From Klebsiella pneumoniae (GTDB lineage: Bacteria; Pseudomonadota; Gammaproteobacteria; Ga0077536), in the NCBI GenBank assembly GCA_945873015.1, contig CAMCBY010000078.1, forward strand, positions 1 to 11,591: a stretch of 11,591 nt of DNA, read 5' to 3'. The notes beneath the pieces were generated by a model that worked only from the letters and a program-made list of their open reading frames with translations, was not told the origin of the DNA and searched no databases. The position numbers were made by a program, and so were the translations under genes. Of this stretch, positions 1-7,046 are shown in pieces (the first letter of the stretch is position 1; every line of letters begins with the position of its first letter).

Positions 1-2133
1 ATCCAATGCACCCCCGCCGGGGTCCTCTATCAGGATCTGCGCAGCACCAATGGCTCACTGCTGCGCAGAGGAACGGTGCTGCAGCGAGTTGCCGGTGAGC
101 ATCGTCGGGTGGCACTCACTGACGGCGATGCACTTTTGTTCGGCAATCCGGCCAGACCCATCGTGCTGAGCATTCGCATCGTCAATGAGGTGCCGGTCGC
201 GCACACGCAGTTGGATGATGTCGAATCAACGCTCGATATTGCCGAGTCCTTGTCGGCCATCGAACTGAAGGTATTGTCCGAGATCGGGCAGGATGCAGAG
301 CGTTCAGTCCTGCTTGCGCTCCATCGTTTCAGCAACCTCGCGACGGGCGAGCGCGACCTTAAGCGCCTGTTTGAATACTTCGCCGCCAGCGTGCTCGATG
401 TGGTGGCCAAAGCCGAAAGACTGACGGTGTATATGCGCGACGCGGAGGGCGACGATTTTTCGCCAACCTATGCGCGCGACCGCCGCGGTGAGACGCAGCC
501 GGAAACGCTGTCGCGCAGCCTGAAAGAGATGGTGGTCGGGCGCGGTCGCGCGGTGGTGTTCTCGCTCGCCGACCCTGCGTTTAACGGTGCGGCCAGCCTG
601 TTCGAGGCAGACATTCTCGGCGGTCTGTGCGCACCTATCTGGAACGGCCAGCAGATCATCGGTCTTGCGCTGGTCGACTCGCGCATTCGTAATACGCCGC
701 CATTTACTGTCAACGATTTGAAATGGTTTACCTTACTCGCGCACCAGCTCGCCTTGTGTATCGACAACGCGCAACTGACCGCCGGCCTCGAACAGACCGT
801 CGATGAGCTGACTTGTGCGCAGGCGCAGATGGAGCAGTTGGCGTTCTTCGACCCGCTGACCGGGTTGCACAACCGCCGCGTATTTCTCGACCGTCTCGAG
901 CAAGCCGTACGTGTTGCCCAGCGTTCGCGGCAACGTTTTGCGCTGCTGTATCTGGATCTCGATAACTTCAAACACGTTAATGACACCCTTGGCCACGACG
1001 CCGGTGACAGCCTTTTGTGCGCAGTCGGCGACCGCCTGCTGGCCTGTGTGCGTAACGAGGATTCGGTGGCGCGCATCGGTGGTGACGAATTTGCGATCCT
1101 TATGTGCGATGTGGTCGGCATCGAGGGTGCGTCGGTGGTGGCGAACAAGGTGCTTGAGGCGCTGCACAGCCCGCTCATCGTCGGCGAACACACCCTGCAT
1201 GTGACCGCGAGTATCGGTATCACCATCGCGCCCGACGACGGCGATAGCGCCGAGACCTTGCTCAAGAACGCCGATCTGGCGTTGTATCGCGCCAAGAAAC
1301 ACGGACGCGATACCTACCAGTTTTTTGTTGACGAAATGAATCGCGAGGTGGCGGACAGGCTGTTTCTGCAACGTGAGATGTGGACCAGCCTCGAACAGGG
1401 CGATTTCACCTTGTACTTTCAGCCCCTCTGGCAGCTCGACGACAGCCGTCTGGTGGGCGCGGAGGCGCTCACGCGCTGGCAGCACCCGGTGCGCGGCCTG
1501 TTATTGCCCGAACACTTTATCGCTCTTGCCGAAGACAGCGAACTCATCAACCGTATTGGCGATTGGGCGATAGTCGGTGCCTGCGAGTTTCTCGCAAAAC
1601 TCAAGCGTGCCGGACGTGAGCCGGTCAAACTGTCGGTTAATTTGTCGGCCCGCCAGTTCCGTGGTGACAGGCTGGTGACGACTTTCAAGCAGGCCTTGCA
1701 AACCAGCGGTGCGGCGGCGACCGATCTCGAAGTTGAAATCACCGAGACCCTGTTGATGGAAAACATGGAACAGACCCGCACCGTGCTCGAGCAGCTCAAG
1801 GCCCTCGGTATATCCATCGCCATTGATGACTTTGGCACCGGCTATTGTTCGCTGGGATATCTAAAAGACCTGCCTATCGATGTACTGAAAGTCGACAAAT
1901 CTTTCGTGCAACGCGTCGAGACCAGTCGCCATGACGCCGAGATTGTGGCGGCCGTTATCGCGATGGCACACAAGCTGCGCATGAAGGTGGTCGCTGAAGG
2001 CATCGAATCCGAAGGGCAGCTCGAGTTCCTGCGTGATAATCACTGTGATTTAGGCCAGGGTTTTCTGCTCGGCAAGCCGCTCACCGCCGAAGCGTTTGTT
2101 GCGCGGGTGCCGCTCAGAGTTCAGCTATCCTGA
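1..2133 (+). CDS. FHA-GAF-GGDEF-EAL c-di-GMP signalling protein (5' end outside window)
   Basis: Putative bifunctional diguanylate cyclase/phosphodiesterase that makes or degrades cyclic di-GMP, probably cytoplasmic. The frame is open from base 1, so the GTG at 76 is internal and 710 residues are visible. Domains in visible numbering: the end of an FHA domain (about 1-60, with DLRSTNG at 12-18 and a GD..LFG turn near 47), a GAF domain (about 113-260), GGDEF (about 280-440) and EAL (about 453-705). The GGDEF motif is intact at 360-364. The inhibitory I-site RNED (351-354) lies five residues before it. The EAL motif is intact at 488-490, and NLSARQF, EITE, DDFGTG (609-614), KVDKSFV, AEGIE and QGF are all present, so both halves look catalytically competent. 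The usual DDFGTGYSSL reads GYCSL here. No transmembrane segment is visible. FHA suggests phosphothreonine-controlled partner binding, and GAF suggests small-ligand sensing. The gene is separated from the next by 138 bp and is probably functionally independent of it. Confidence 0.95.
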   Translation: MQCTPAGVLYQDLRSTNGSLLRRGTVLQRVAGEHRRVALTDGDALLFGNPARPIVLSIRIVNEVPVAHTQLDDVESTLDIAESLSAIELKVLSEIGQDAERSVLLALHRFSNLATGERDLKRLFEYFAASVLDVVAKAERLTVYMRDAEGDDFSPTYARDRRGETQPETLSRSLKEMVVGRGRAVVFSLADPAFNGAASLFEADILGGLCAPIWNGQQIIGLALVDSRIRNTPPFTVNDLKWFTLLAHQLALCIDNAQLTAGLEQTVDELTCAQAQMEQLAFFDPLTGLHNRRVFLDRLEQAVRVAQRSRQRFALLYLDLDNFKHVNDTLGHDAGDSLLCAVGDRLLACVRNEDSVARIGGDEFAILMCDVVGIEGASVVANKVLEALHSPLIVGEHTLHVTASIGITIAPDDGDSAETLLKNADLALYRAKKHGRDTYQFFVDEMNREVADRLFLQREMWTSLEQGDFTLYFQPLWQLDDSRLVGAEALTRWQHPVRGLLLPEHFIALAEDSELINRIGDWAIVGACEFLAKLKRAGREPVKLSVNLSARQFRGDRLVTTFKQALQTSGAAATDLEVEITETLLMENMEQTRTVLEQLKALGISIAIDDFGTGYCSLGYLKDLPIDVLKVDKSFVQRVETSRHDAEIVAAVIAMAHKLRMKVVAEGIESEGQLEFLRDNHCDLGQGFLLGKPLTAEAFVARVPLRVQLS

Positions 2134-2271
2134 TAGATTGCCGGCGCTTGCCGCCGACGCTGGCACTGCCCCCCTCCTACGGGTGTGATGAAGGTATCGT
2201 CGGCTGCGCAATAATGACCCCGGCTGCTATCCGGGCGGCCCGCGATTCTGCAGCCGCAAACGGGGGAGTGC

Positions 2272-3636
2272 ATGCCGACACCATTGATGTTTTCCGCTTT
2301 CGTGATGAATACCGCCTCCCATATCCTGCACGGGCTGTGGCGGCGGCCGGATGGCGGCCAGCTCGGTTTCAACTCACTCAAGCTGTGGATAGATCTCGTG
2401 CGTGAACTCGAGCGCGGTCTGTTCGACGTAATCTTCTTTGCAGACATTCACGGCACCTATACCCGCATCGGCGGCTCCTTTCGTAAACATGTCGAAGTGG
2501 GACTGCAGATCCCGAGCAACGACCCGGCAGTGATCCTGTCGGCGCTGGCCTGCAATACCGAGCATCTCGGGATGGCCATCACCAGCAGTATCGTGCAGGA
2601 CCACCCCTTCAGCTTTGCGCGCAAAATGTCCACACTCGATCACGCCAGCGACGGCCGCATCGCCTGGAATATCGTCACCAACGCCTTGCCGAACGGCGCG
2701 CGCAATTTCGGCTACGACAATCTCACCTCCCATGACGATCGTTATGCCTGGGCCGAGGAATATGTCGATGTCGCCTACAAGCTATGGGAAGGATCATGGG
2801 ACGAAGGTGCGTTGCTGCAGGACCGCGTGAGCGGTATGCACGGCGACCCGGCGCGTGTGCATCGTATCAACCATGTCGGGCCGCGCTATAAAGTCGAGGG
2901 ACCGCATCTGGTGGCGCCCTCGCCGCAGCGCACGCCGCTGCTGTTCCAGGCCGGCTCGTCGCCGGCCGGGATGCGTTTTGCCGCGCGCCATGCCGAAGCA
3001 CAGTTCCTGATCGTGCCAACGCCGGCGCTGGCCGCCCAGGTCATCGCCGCCACTCGCGCGCTGTTGCCGCAGTTTGGTCGCAGCGTGGGCGACATCAAAT
3101 TCTTTCAGGGTTTGTCGTTTGTGATTGGCAGCACCGAAGAAGAAGTCAGACGCAAAGATCGTGAACTCGATGAAAACATCGATTACGAAGCGATGATTGC
3201 CCATCTCGGCGGCGTGATGGATATCGATCTTGGCGCCGAATCGCTTGATCAGCCTATCGACGAACTCGAGACCGAGAGCGCCAAGAGCCTGCTCGACTGG
3301 GTGCGCGCGGCGGTGCCCGACCGCGTGCCGAAAGTGCGCGACATCGGGGTGTTGGCGAGCCGCAGCAGCCGCGTCAGCGGCACCCCGGAGCAGATAGCCG
3401 ACGCACTCGCGGTGTGGCAGGCGGCGGGTATCGATGGTATCAACGTCATCAATGCAACCATCCCCGGCAGCTATCTGGAATTTATTGAACACGTGATGCC
3501 GGAGCTGCGGCGGCGTGGTCTTGCGCGCCATGAGTACACACCCGGCACCCTGCGCCACAAAATCTTCGGCCACGACCGGCTGCCGGGCTCCCACTGTGGC
3601 GCGCGGTATCGCGGGGCGTTTACTGCAGGAGCTTAA
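2272..3636 (+). CDS. NtaA/SnaA/DszA-type flavin-dependent monooxygenase (LLM class)
   Basis: Luciferase-like two-component monooxygenase, 454 residues, the usual length for the nitrilotriacetate monooxygenase component A family. Such enzymes use FMNH2 from a separate reductase to oxidise small substrates such as aminopolycarboxylates, sulfur heterocycles or hydrocarbons. The family pattern is followed throughout: AFVMNT near the N-terminus, ERGLFDVIFFAD (47-58), NDP..ILSALA (83-92), LGMAITSSI, ARKMSTLDHASDGR (116-129), WNIVTN (132-137), NFGYDN, HDDRY, YKLWEGSW (169-176), then PSPQRTPLLFQAGSS and AARHAEAQFL. The ATG at 2272 has GGGGGAG at 2262-2268, close to the start. Starting here leaves a short leader before the first beta strand, as in relatives. 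No flavin reductase gene is in the window, so electrons must come from elsewhere. The transporter gene downstream suggests that its substrate may be imported. The substrate cannot be assigned from sequence. Confidence 0.93.
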   Translation: MPTPLMFSAFVMNTASHILHGLWRRPDGGQLGFNSLKLWIDLVRELERGLFDVIFFADIHGTYTRIGGSFRKHVEVGLQIPSNDPAVILSALACNTEHLGMAITSSIVQDHPFSFARKMSTLDHASDGRIAWNIVTNALPNGARNFGYDNLTSHDDRYAWAEEYVDVAYKLWEGSWDEGALLQDRVSGMHGDPARVHRINHVGPRYKVEGPHLVAPSPQRTPLLFQAGSSPAGMRFAARHAEAQFLIVPTPALAAQVIAATRALLPQFGRSVGDIKFFQGLSFVIGSTEEEVRRKDRELDENIDYEAMIAHLGGVMDIDLGAESLDQPIDELETESAKSLLDWVRAAVPDRVPKVRDIGVLASRSSRVSGTPEQIADALAVWQAAGIDGINVINATIPGSYLEFIEHVMPELRRRGLARHEYTPGTLRHKIFGHDRLPGSHCGARYRGAFTAGA

Positions 3637-3651
3637 GAGCGCTGTTCTAAT

Positions 3652-3669
3652 GTGCGATTAAAATCGCAC
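3652..3669. repeat. Short REP-like palindrome (GTGCGATT type)
   Basis: A perfect inverted repeat, GTGCGATT-AA-AATCGCAC, sits between the monooxygenase and transporter genes and is followed by CTACA. It resembles the palindromes at 6803-6818 (half copy) and 10312-10353, which share the core TGCGAAT/ATTCGCA next to a GTAG/CTAC tetranucleotide. It could form a short hairpin in the transcript. There is no T-run, so it is not a classical terminator. Confidence 0.6.
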
Positions 3670-3699
3670 CTACAGTGGGCGGTCCTTTTGTCTTGAGGT

Positions 3700-3705
3700 G
3701 GGGAG
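3700..3705 (+). promoter_or_regulatory. Ribosome binding site that fixes the transporter start
   Basis: GGGGAG ends 8 bases before the ATG at 3714. An in-frame GTG at 3675 would add 13 residues, but those residues are not typical of the family and the GTG has no comparable upstream site. The ATG is therefore preferred. Confidence 0.6.
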
Positions 3706-3713
3706 TGGGGCGC

Positions 3714-5042
3714 ATGACTGAGGTACAAACGCCGAGCCGGGTGCGCTGGCGCATCATTGCGCTGATCTTTCTGGTTTACGTGTTGATGTTCTTCGATCGC
3801 GTGAATATCTCCATCGCGGCCAAATTCATCATGCCTGAATACCATCTCACGCAGATCGAGTTCGGCGTTATCTTCAGCGCCTTCCTGCTCGCCTACGCCC
3901 TGGCCCAGATCCCGGGCGGTTGGCTAGGCGATCGTTTCGGGCCGCGTAAGGTCATGGCGTGGGCCATCGTGTGGTGGTCGGCATTCACTGCCCTGACGGC
4001 GCTGGCCGGCGATGGTTATCTGGCTTCGCTACTCGGTGTGGTCGGTTCATTTGCGCTGGTGCGTGCATTGATAGGCATCGGCGAAGCGGCGGCGCCACCC
4101 AACGGCAATCGTATGGTCGCCAACTGGTCGGCGCGCGGCGAGCGCGGGCTCGCGGCCGGCCTGACTTTGAGTGGCACATCGATAGGCGCGGCCCTGACAC
4201 CGCCACTGGTGGTGTGGGTCATGACCCACTATGGCTGGCGCGACGCGTTTTATGGCGCTGGTGCGGCGGGTCTGGTGGTGGCCGTGATATGGGTGTGGCT
4301 GACCACCGACAGCCCCGACCAGCACGCCCGCGTCAACGCTGCGGAACGCGCGCTGATAGCCCATGGACAACTCAACGACGATGTCGCGCGTATACCTGGG
4401 CAGGTGCCGTGGCGGAAACTTTTCGGCTCGCGGGATCTATGGTGTCTGGCGGCCGCTTACGGTGTGCTCGGTTACAACGTCTATTTCTATTTCGCGTGGT
4501 TCTATCTGTACCTGGTCGATGTGCGCCACTTCACGCTCGAACGTGGCGGCTTGTTCACCATGGCGCCGTTTCTGACCATGGCGGTGGCGGCACCGCTCGG
4601 AGGATGGCTGAGCGATGCCGTGGGGCGTCGTTACAGCGCGCGCTGGAGCCGCAGCGGCATCGGTGCGGTGACCATGCTGCTGACTTCGTTGCTGGTCGCG
4701 AGTGGCGCCGCAACCGACAACGCGGTGTGGTCGGTGGTGCTGCTGTCCGCCAGCACCGGCACCTTGGTGTTGAGTGTTGCTGCGTTCTGGGCAACCACCA
4801 TCGATCTCGCCTATCGTTATGCCGGCACCGCCTCGGCGGTTATGAACATGGGCGGTAATCTCGGCGGCGCAGTATCGCCGACCCTCACGCCCTATCTCGG
4901 CCAGACCTATGGCTGGCATGTTGCGTTGTATGTGATGAGCGCTTTGAGTCTGCTCGGCGCGCTGCTGTGGCTGTGTATTGACCCGCGCCGTGCGATCGAC
5001 TTCGACGCTCCGGCGGCGCAGCCGTTACCCGCCGCGGCTTGA
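3714..5042 (+). CDS. MFS transporter, anion:cation symporter-like
   Basis: Inner-membrane secondary transporter of 442 residues with about twelve hydrophobic segments, the standard size for the major facilitator superfamily. The first helix ends in FDRVNISIAA (27-36), a hallmark of the ACS branch that moves organic anions such as hexuronates, glucarate, phthalate or 4-hydroxyphenylacetate in symport with protons. The loop between helices 2 and 3 carries the MFS signature GGWLGDRFGPRK (68-79). GIGEA (121-125) on helix 4 and the mid-protein cytoplasmic loop (about 198-235) also fit. The start at 3714 has a good ribosome site. The gene lies 77 bp after the monooxygenase and 25 bp before the phosphotransferase, so co-transcription is likely. 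The context suggests uptake of the compound processed by its neighbours, probably an organic acid, but the specific substrate is unknown. Confidence 0.92.
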   Translation: MTEVQTPSRVRWRIIALIFLVYVLMFFDRVNISIAAKFIMPEYHLTQIEFGVIFSAFLLAYALAQIPGGWLGDRFGPRKVMAWAIVWWSAFTALTALAGDGYLASLLGVVGSFALVRALIGIGEAAAPPNGNRMVANWSARGERGLAAGLTLSGTSIGAALTPPLVVWVMTHYGWRDAFYGAGAAGLVVAVIWVWLTTDSPDQHARVNAAERALIAHGQLNDDVARIPGQVPWRKLFGSRDLWCLAAAYGVLGYNVYFYFAWFYLYLVDVRHFTLERGGLFTMAPFLTMAVAAPLGGWLSDAVGRRYSARWSRSGIGAVTMLLTSLLVASGAATDNAVWSVVLLSASTGTLVLSVAAFWATTIDLAYRYAGTASAVMNMGGNLGGAVSPTLTPYLGQTYGWHVALYVMSALSLLGALLWLCIDPRRAIDFDAPAAQPLPAAA

Positions 5043-5067
5043 AGCCCCAAGGATTTAATCACTGCCC

Positions 5068-6255
5068 ATGACATCCACTGCATCGAACCCGCGCCAGCCC
5101 GCGAGCGCCGCCCACGCGGTTGACGACATCGAGCCCGCCATCATCGCCGTGCTCGAACGCACCTTGCGCAAACGCGAGCAAGGCCCTTATTCAGCGCGTA
5201 GCGATTCGCAGGTGCGCAGTGGGCTGGAGCGACTGTTTGCCGCGCATGGCCATCGCGAAGTGGTGGTGGCAGACTTGCGTCGTCTCGCAGGCGGCGCATC
5301 GAAAGAAATGTTCTGTTTCTCCCTGCACCACGCGGCACTCGACACGCCCGAGCGTCTGGTGCTGCGCATGGACCCGCTCGAAAGCATCATCGAGACCAGT
5401 CGCCAACGTGAGGCGGAAGCTATCAACGCGGTGCGCGGCACGGTGCCGGTGCCGCAGGTGCGGTATCTCGATCAGGAAGGCGAACACCTCGGCCAGTCGG
5501 CACTCATCACCAGCTTTGTCGAGGGCGTGACGCGGCCGAGCGCACAAGGTGGCAGTGGCGTCAGCGGCATCGGCACCAATTACGGCGCGGCGGTCGACAG
5601 CATCGCGCCGCAGTTCCTCGCCAATCTCATCGCCATTCATCGACTCGATTGGCGCGCCGCCCACTTACCGAGCTTTCAGGCGCCCGACGCCTACCCACAA
5701 CAGGCCGCGCTATGGCATTGCAACTGGTATGAGCGCATCTGGTTACACGATGCGCTCGAACAGATCCCGCTCGCGAGTCTGGTGCGCCAGTGGCTGCGCG
5801 AGAACGCGCCGTCGTGCACGCAATGGTGTTTTGTGCACGGCGACTATCGTATGGGCAATTTTATGTTCGATGAACGCAGCGGCGAGATGACCGCCGTGCT
5901 CGACTGGGAGCTGGCGCATATTGGCGACTTCCATGAAGACATTGCTTACGTCACCCAGAAGCTGTTCGGGCGCGTCGATGAACAGGGACGATTCCTGTGC
6001 TGTGGATTGTTCACCCGCGAAGACTTCCTAGAGCGCTACCAGACGCTGTCCGGACGCAGTATCGATGCGCGCACCTTGCACTATTACGAAGTGCTCAATG
6101 CGTGGAAATCTGTGGTGCATACCTTTGCCAGTTGTCTGCGCGTGGCGGAGAGCGGCAATAATCACCAGGACATACTGTTGAGCTGGCTGGCGTCGGTCGG
6201 CCATCTGGTGCTGAACGAAATCGCGATTTATCTCAAGAGTGCCAGACCGTCATGA
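5068..6255 (+). CDS. APH-fold phosphotransferase family protein (ACAD10/11- or LvaA-like)
   Basis: Cytoplasmic kinase-like protein of 395 residues with the aminoglycoside phosphotransferase fold. Visible landmarks are the nucleotide-binding loop LAGGASKEMF (73-82), LVLRMDP (97-103), a candidate helix C glutamate near 115, the catalytic Brenner motif HGDYRMGN (257-264) with D259 and N264, and the metal-binding DWE (279-281) followed by GDFHEDIAY (286-294). This pattern is typical of the ACAD10/11-associated group rather than of true antibiotic kinases. Characterised members of that group phosphorylate hydroxyacyl-CoA compounds; LvaA of Pseudomonas putida acts on 4-hydroxyvaleryl-CoA. A role in catabolism is therefore more likely than drug resistance, though this is inferred from family and context. 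The start is the ATG at 5068, with AAGGA at 5049-5053. The next gene overlaps this stop by 4 bases, which suggests translational coupling. Confidence 0.9.
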   Translation: MTSTASNPRQPASAAHAVDDIEPAIIAVLERTLRKREQGPYSARSDSQVRSGLERLFAAHGHREVVVADLRRLAGGASKEMFCFSLHHAALDTPERLVLRMDPLESIIETSRQREAEAINAVRGTVPVPQVRYLDQEGEHLGQSALITSFVEGVTRPSAQGGSGVSGIGTNYGAAVDSIAPQFLANLIAIHRLDWRAAHLPSFQAPDAYPQQAALWHCNWYERIWLHDALEQIPLASLVRQWLRENAPSCTQWCFVHGDYRMGNFMFDERSGEMTAVLDWELAHIGDFHEDIAYVTQKLFGRVDEQGRFLCCGLFTREDFLERYQTLSGRSIDARTLHYYEVLNAWKSVVHTFASCLRVAESGNNHQDILLSWLASVGHLVLNEIAIYLKSARPS

Positions 6256-6782
6256 TGCCGAGCATAGAACTGCGTTTGCAGACCATGACCAAAGCGCTGC
6301 AGGAAGTGATCCTGCCGGCGATTGCCGAGGGTAACGATCTGGCGCGTGAGCAAGCGCAGCTATTGCTCGCCCATCTCGGTCTGCTGGGCCAACACTGGCG
6401 GCACGCAGAGACTTATGACCAGATGACGCTCAATGCCACCAAGGCGCTCGCCGCGCAGTTGCTGACAGCCGCTGCGGGCGGCGCGGCGACTGTGCAGGCC
6501 GCCGCAGATCTTGGCGAGTGTATGCAGAATCTGGATGGCAGCGAGAGCCCTGCCGCCCAGCAGCGCGCGCTGCTGGCCGCCGCCATAGACAGGCTCGTCA
6601 GCGCCAGCGGTAAGGATGGCGACAGTACATTTCGCGCGAATTTGTTCGATACCATCGTCGAACACGGCGCCCAGCAGACCGCCCGCGACCGGGTATGGTT
6701 TGCCGCCAGCGGCATGGATCCCGAGAGCGCGACGTTTGTCAGCATTGATGAGATGCTGGCGGGTAGCATGCCCGCGCCCTAG
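6252..6782 (+). CDS. Unrecognised helical protein coupled to the phosphotransferase
   Basis: Protein of 176 residues that I cannot assign to a named family. Its ATG overlaps the stop of the upstream gene as ATGA (6252-6255); a second ATG at 6255 is possible. It has no signal peptide or membrane segment and is alanine- and leucine-rich. It reads as a bundle of amphipathic helices: about 4-25 with EVILPAIAEG, about 30-50, about 57-75, and about 100-118. A less regular acidic C-terminus ends in PAP. The overlap with the kinase gene suggests the two products act together. In the P. putida levulinate operon the kinase LvaA has a small partner, LvaB, also encoded next to it. The LPA-containing first helix here is reminiscent of that group, but this is only a suggestion, and this protein is longer. 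Confidence 0.8.
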   Translation: MMPSIELRLQTMTKALQEVILPAIAEGNDLAREQAQLLLAHLGLLGQHWRHAETYDQMTLNATKALAAQLLTAAAGGAATVQAAADLGECMQNLDGSESPAAQQRALLAAAIDRLVSASGKDGDSTFRANLFDTIVEHGAQQTARDRVWFAASGMDPESATFVSIDEMLAGSMPAP

Positions 6783-6802
6783 GCGAGCGCCTGTCTTTCA
6801 CA

Positions 6803-6818
6803 TAGGTGCGAATTAATT
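6803..6818. repeat. Degenerate half copy of the GTAG-type palindrome
   Basis: TAGGTGCGAATTAATT matches the left arm and centre of the palindromes at 3652-3669 and 10312-10353, but the right arm is lost (GGGTAT follows instead of CGCACC). It lies 20 bases after the stop of the preceding gene and 39 bases before the paired repeat at 6858. This is the same order as at the other convergent junction. Confidence 0.45.
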
Positions 6819-6857
6819 GGGTATAGATCTCAAACCCGTCATCGGCATTTGATCTTC

Positions 6858-6942
6858 TGTGGGTCAGACTTCAGTCTGACATTCACAGGCGCTTGGCGGT
6901 GATAAGCCGTCACGACAGTGTCAGACTGAAGTCTGACCCACA
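6858..6942. repeat. REPIN-like inverted pair, copy 1
   Basis: Two 23-base elements face each other at 6858-6880 and 6920-6942 and are exact reverse complements across a 39-base spacer. Each consists of TGTGG plus an 18-base internal palindrome (GTCAGACT-TC-AGTCTGAC). A GTGG-like tetranucleotide followed by a palindrome, in inverted pairs, is how REP/REPIN elements are built; these are usually mobilised by a RAYT transposase encoded elsewhere. The element lies between the ends of two convergent genes, the usual place for such repeats, and the transcript could fold strongly in either direction. A diverged copy is at 10368-10445. No RAYT gene is in the window. Confidence 0.75.
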
Positions 6943-7012
6943 ATGATCTGGACGAACCAGCCGGTTGACCCGAAGTGCGAGTTTGAGACCGTCTCTCATT
7001 CAATCCACACCG

Positions 7013-7036
7013 GCGGGGCGACAGGAATCGCCCCGC
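7013..7036 (-). terminator. Strong GC hairpin after the alcohol dehydrogenase gene
   Basis: A 9-bp perfect stem, GCGGGGCGA/TCGCCCCGC, with a 6-base loop starts 10 bases beyond the stop codon of the PQQ dehydrogenase on the minus strand. Its position and strength fit a transcript end or a 3' stabilising hairpin. On neither strand is it followed by a clear T-run, so an intrinsic terminator is possible but not canonical. Confidence 0.45.
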
Positions 7037-7046
7037 TTGCACGTGA

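Noticed and set aside
911..1204. Long open frames overlapping the c-di-GMP gene in other frames on both strands
   Set aside because: High GC content keeps alternative frames open. Their translations are arginine- and serine-rich with no family resemblance, while the main frame has complete domains.
2134..2271. CCCGG/CCGGG hairpin between the signalling gene and the monooxygenase as a terminator
   Set aside because: A 5-bp stem without a T-run is expected by chance in GC-rich sequence.
5068..6255. Aminoglycoside resistance kinase
   Set aside because: The fold is shared, but the loop and DWELAHIGD pattern fit the ACAD10/11-type group, and the context is metabolic.
6781..6792. AGGCG-AG-CGCCT as a terminator after the helical protein gene
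   Set aside because: The realistic stem is only 4 bp with a 4-base loop and just a weak T-rich tail, too weak to call.
6828..6988. TCTCAAAC/GTTTGAGA inverted repeat outside the paired palindromes, as possible ends of a larger mobile element
   Set aside because: Only 8 bases match exactly, there is no target duplication and copy 2 shows nothing equivalent, so chance is likely.
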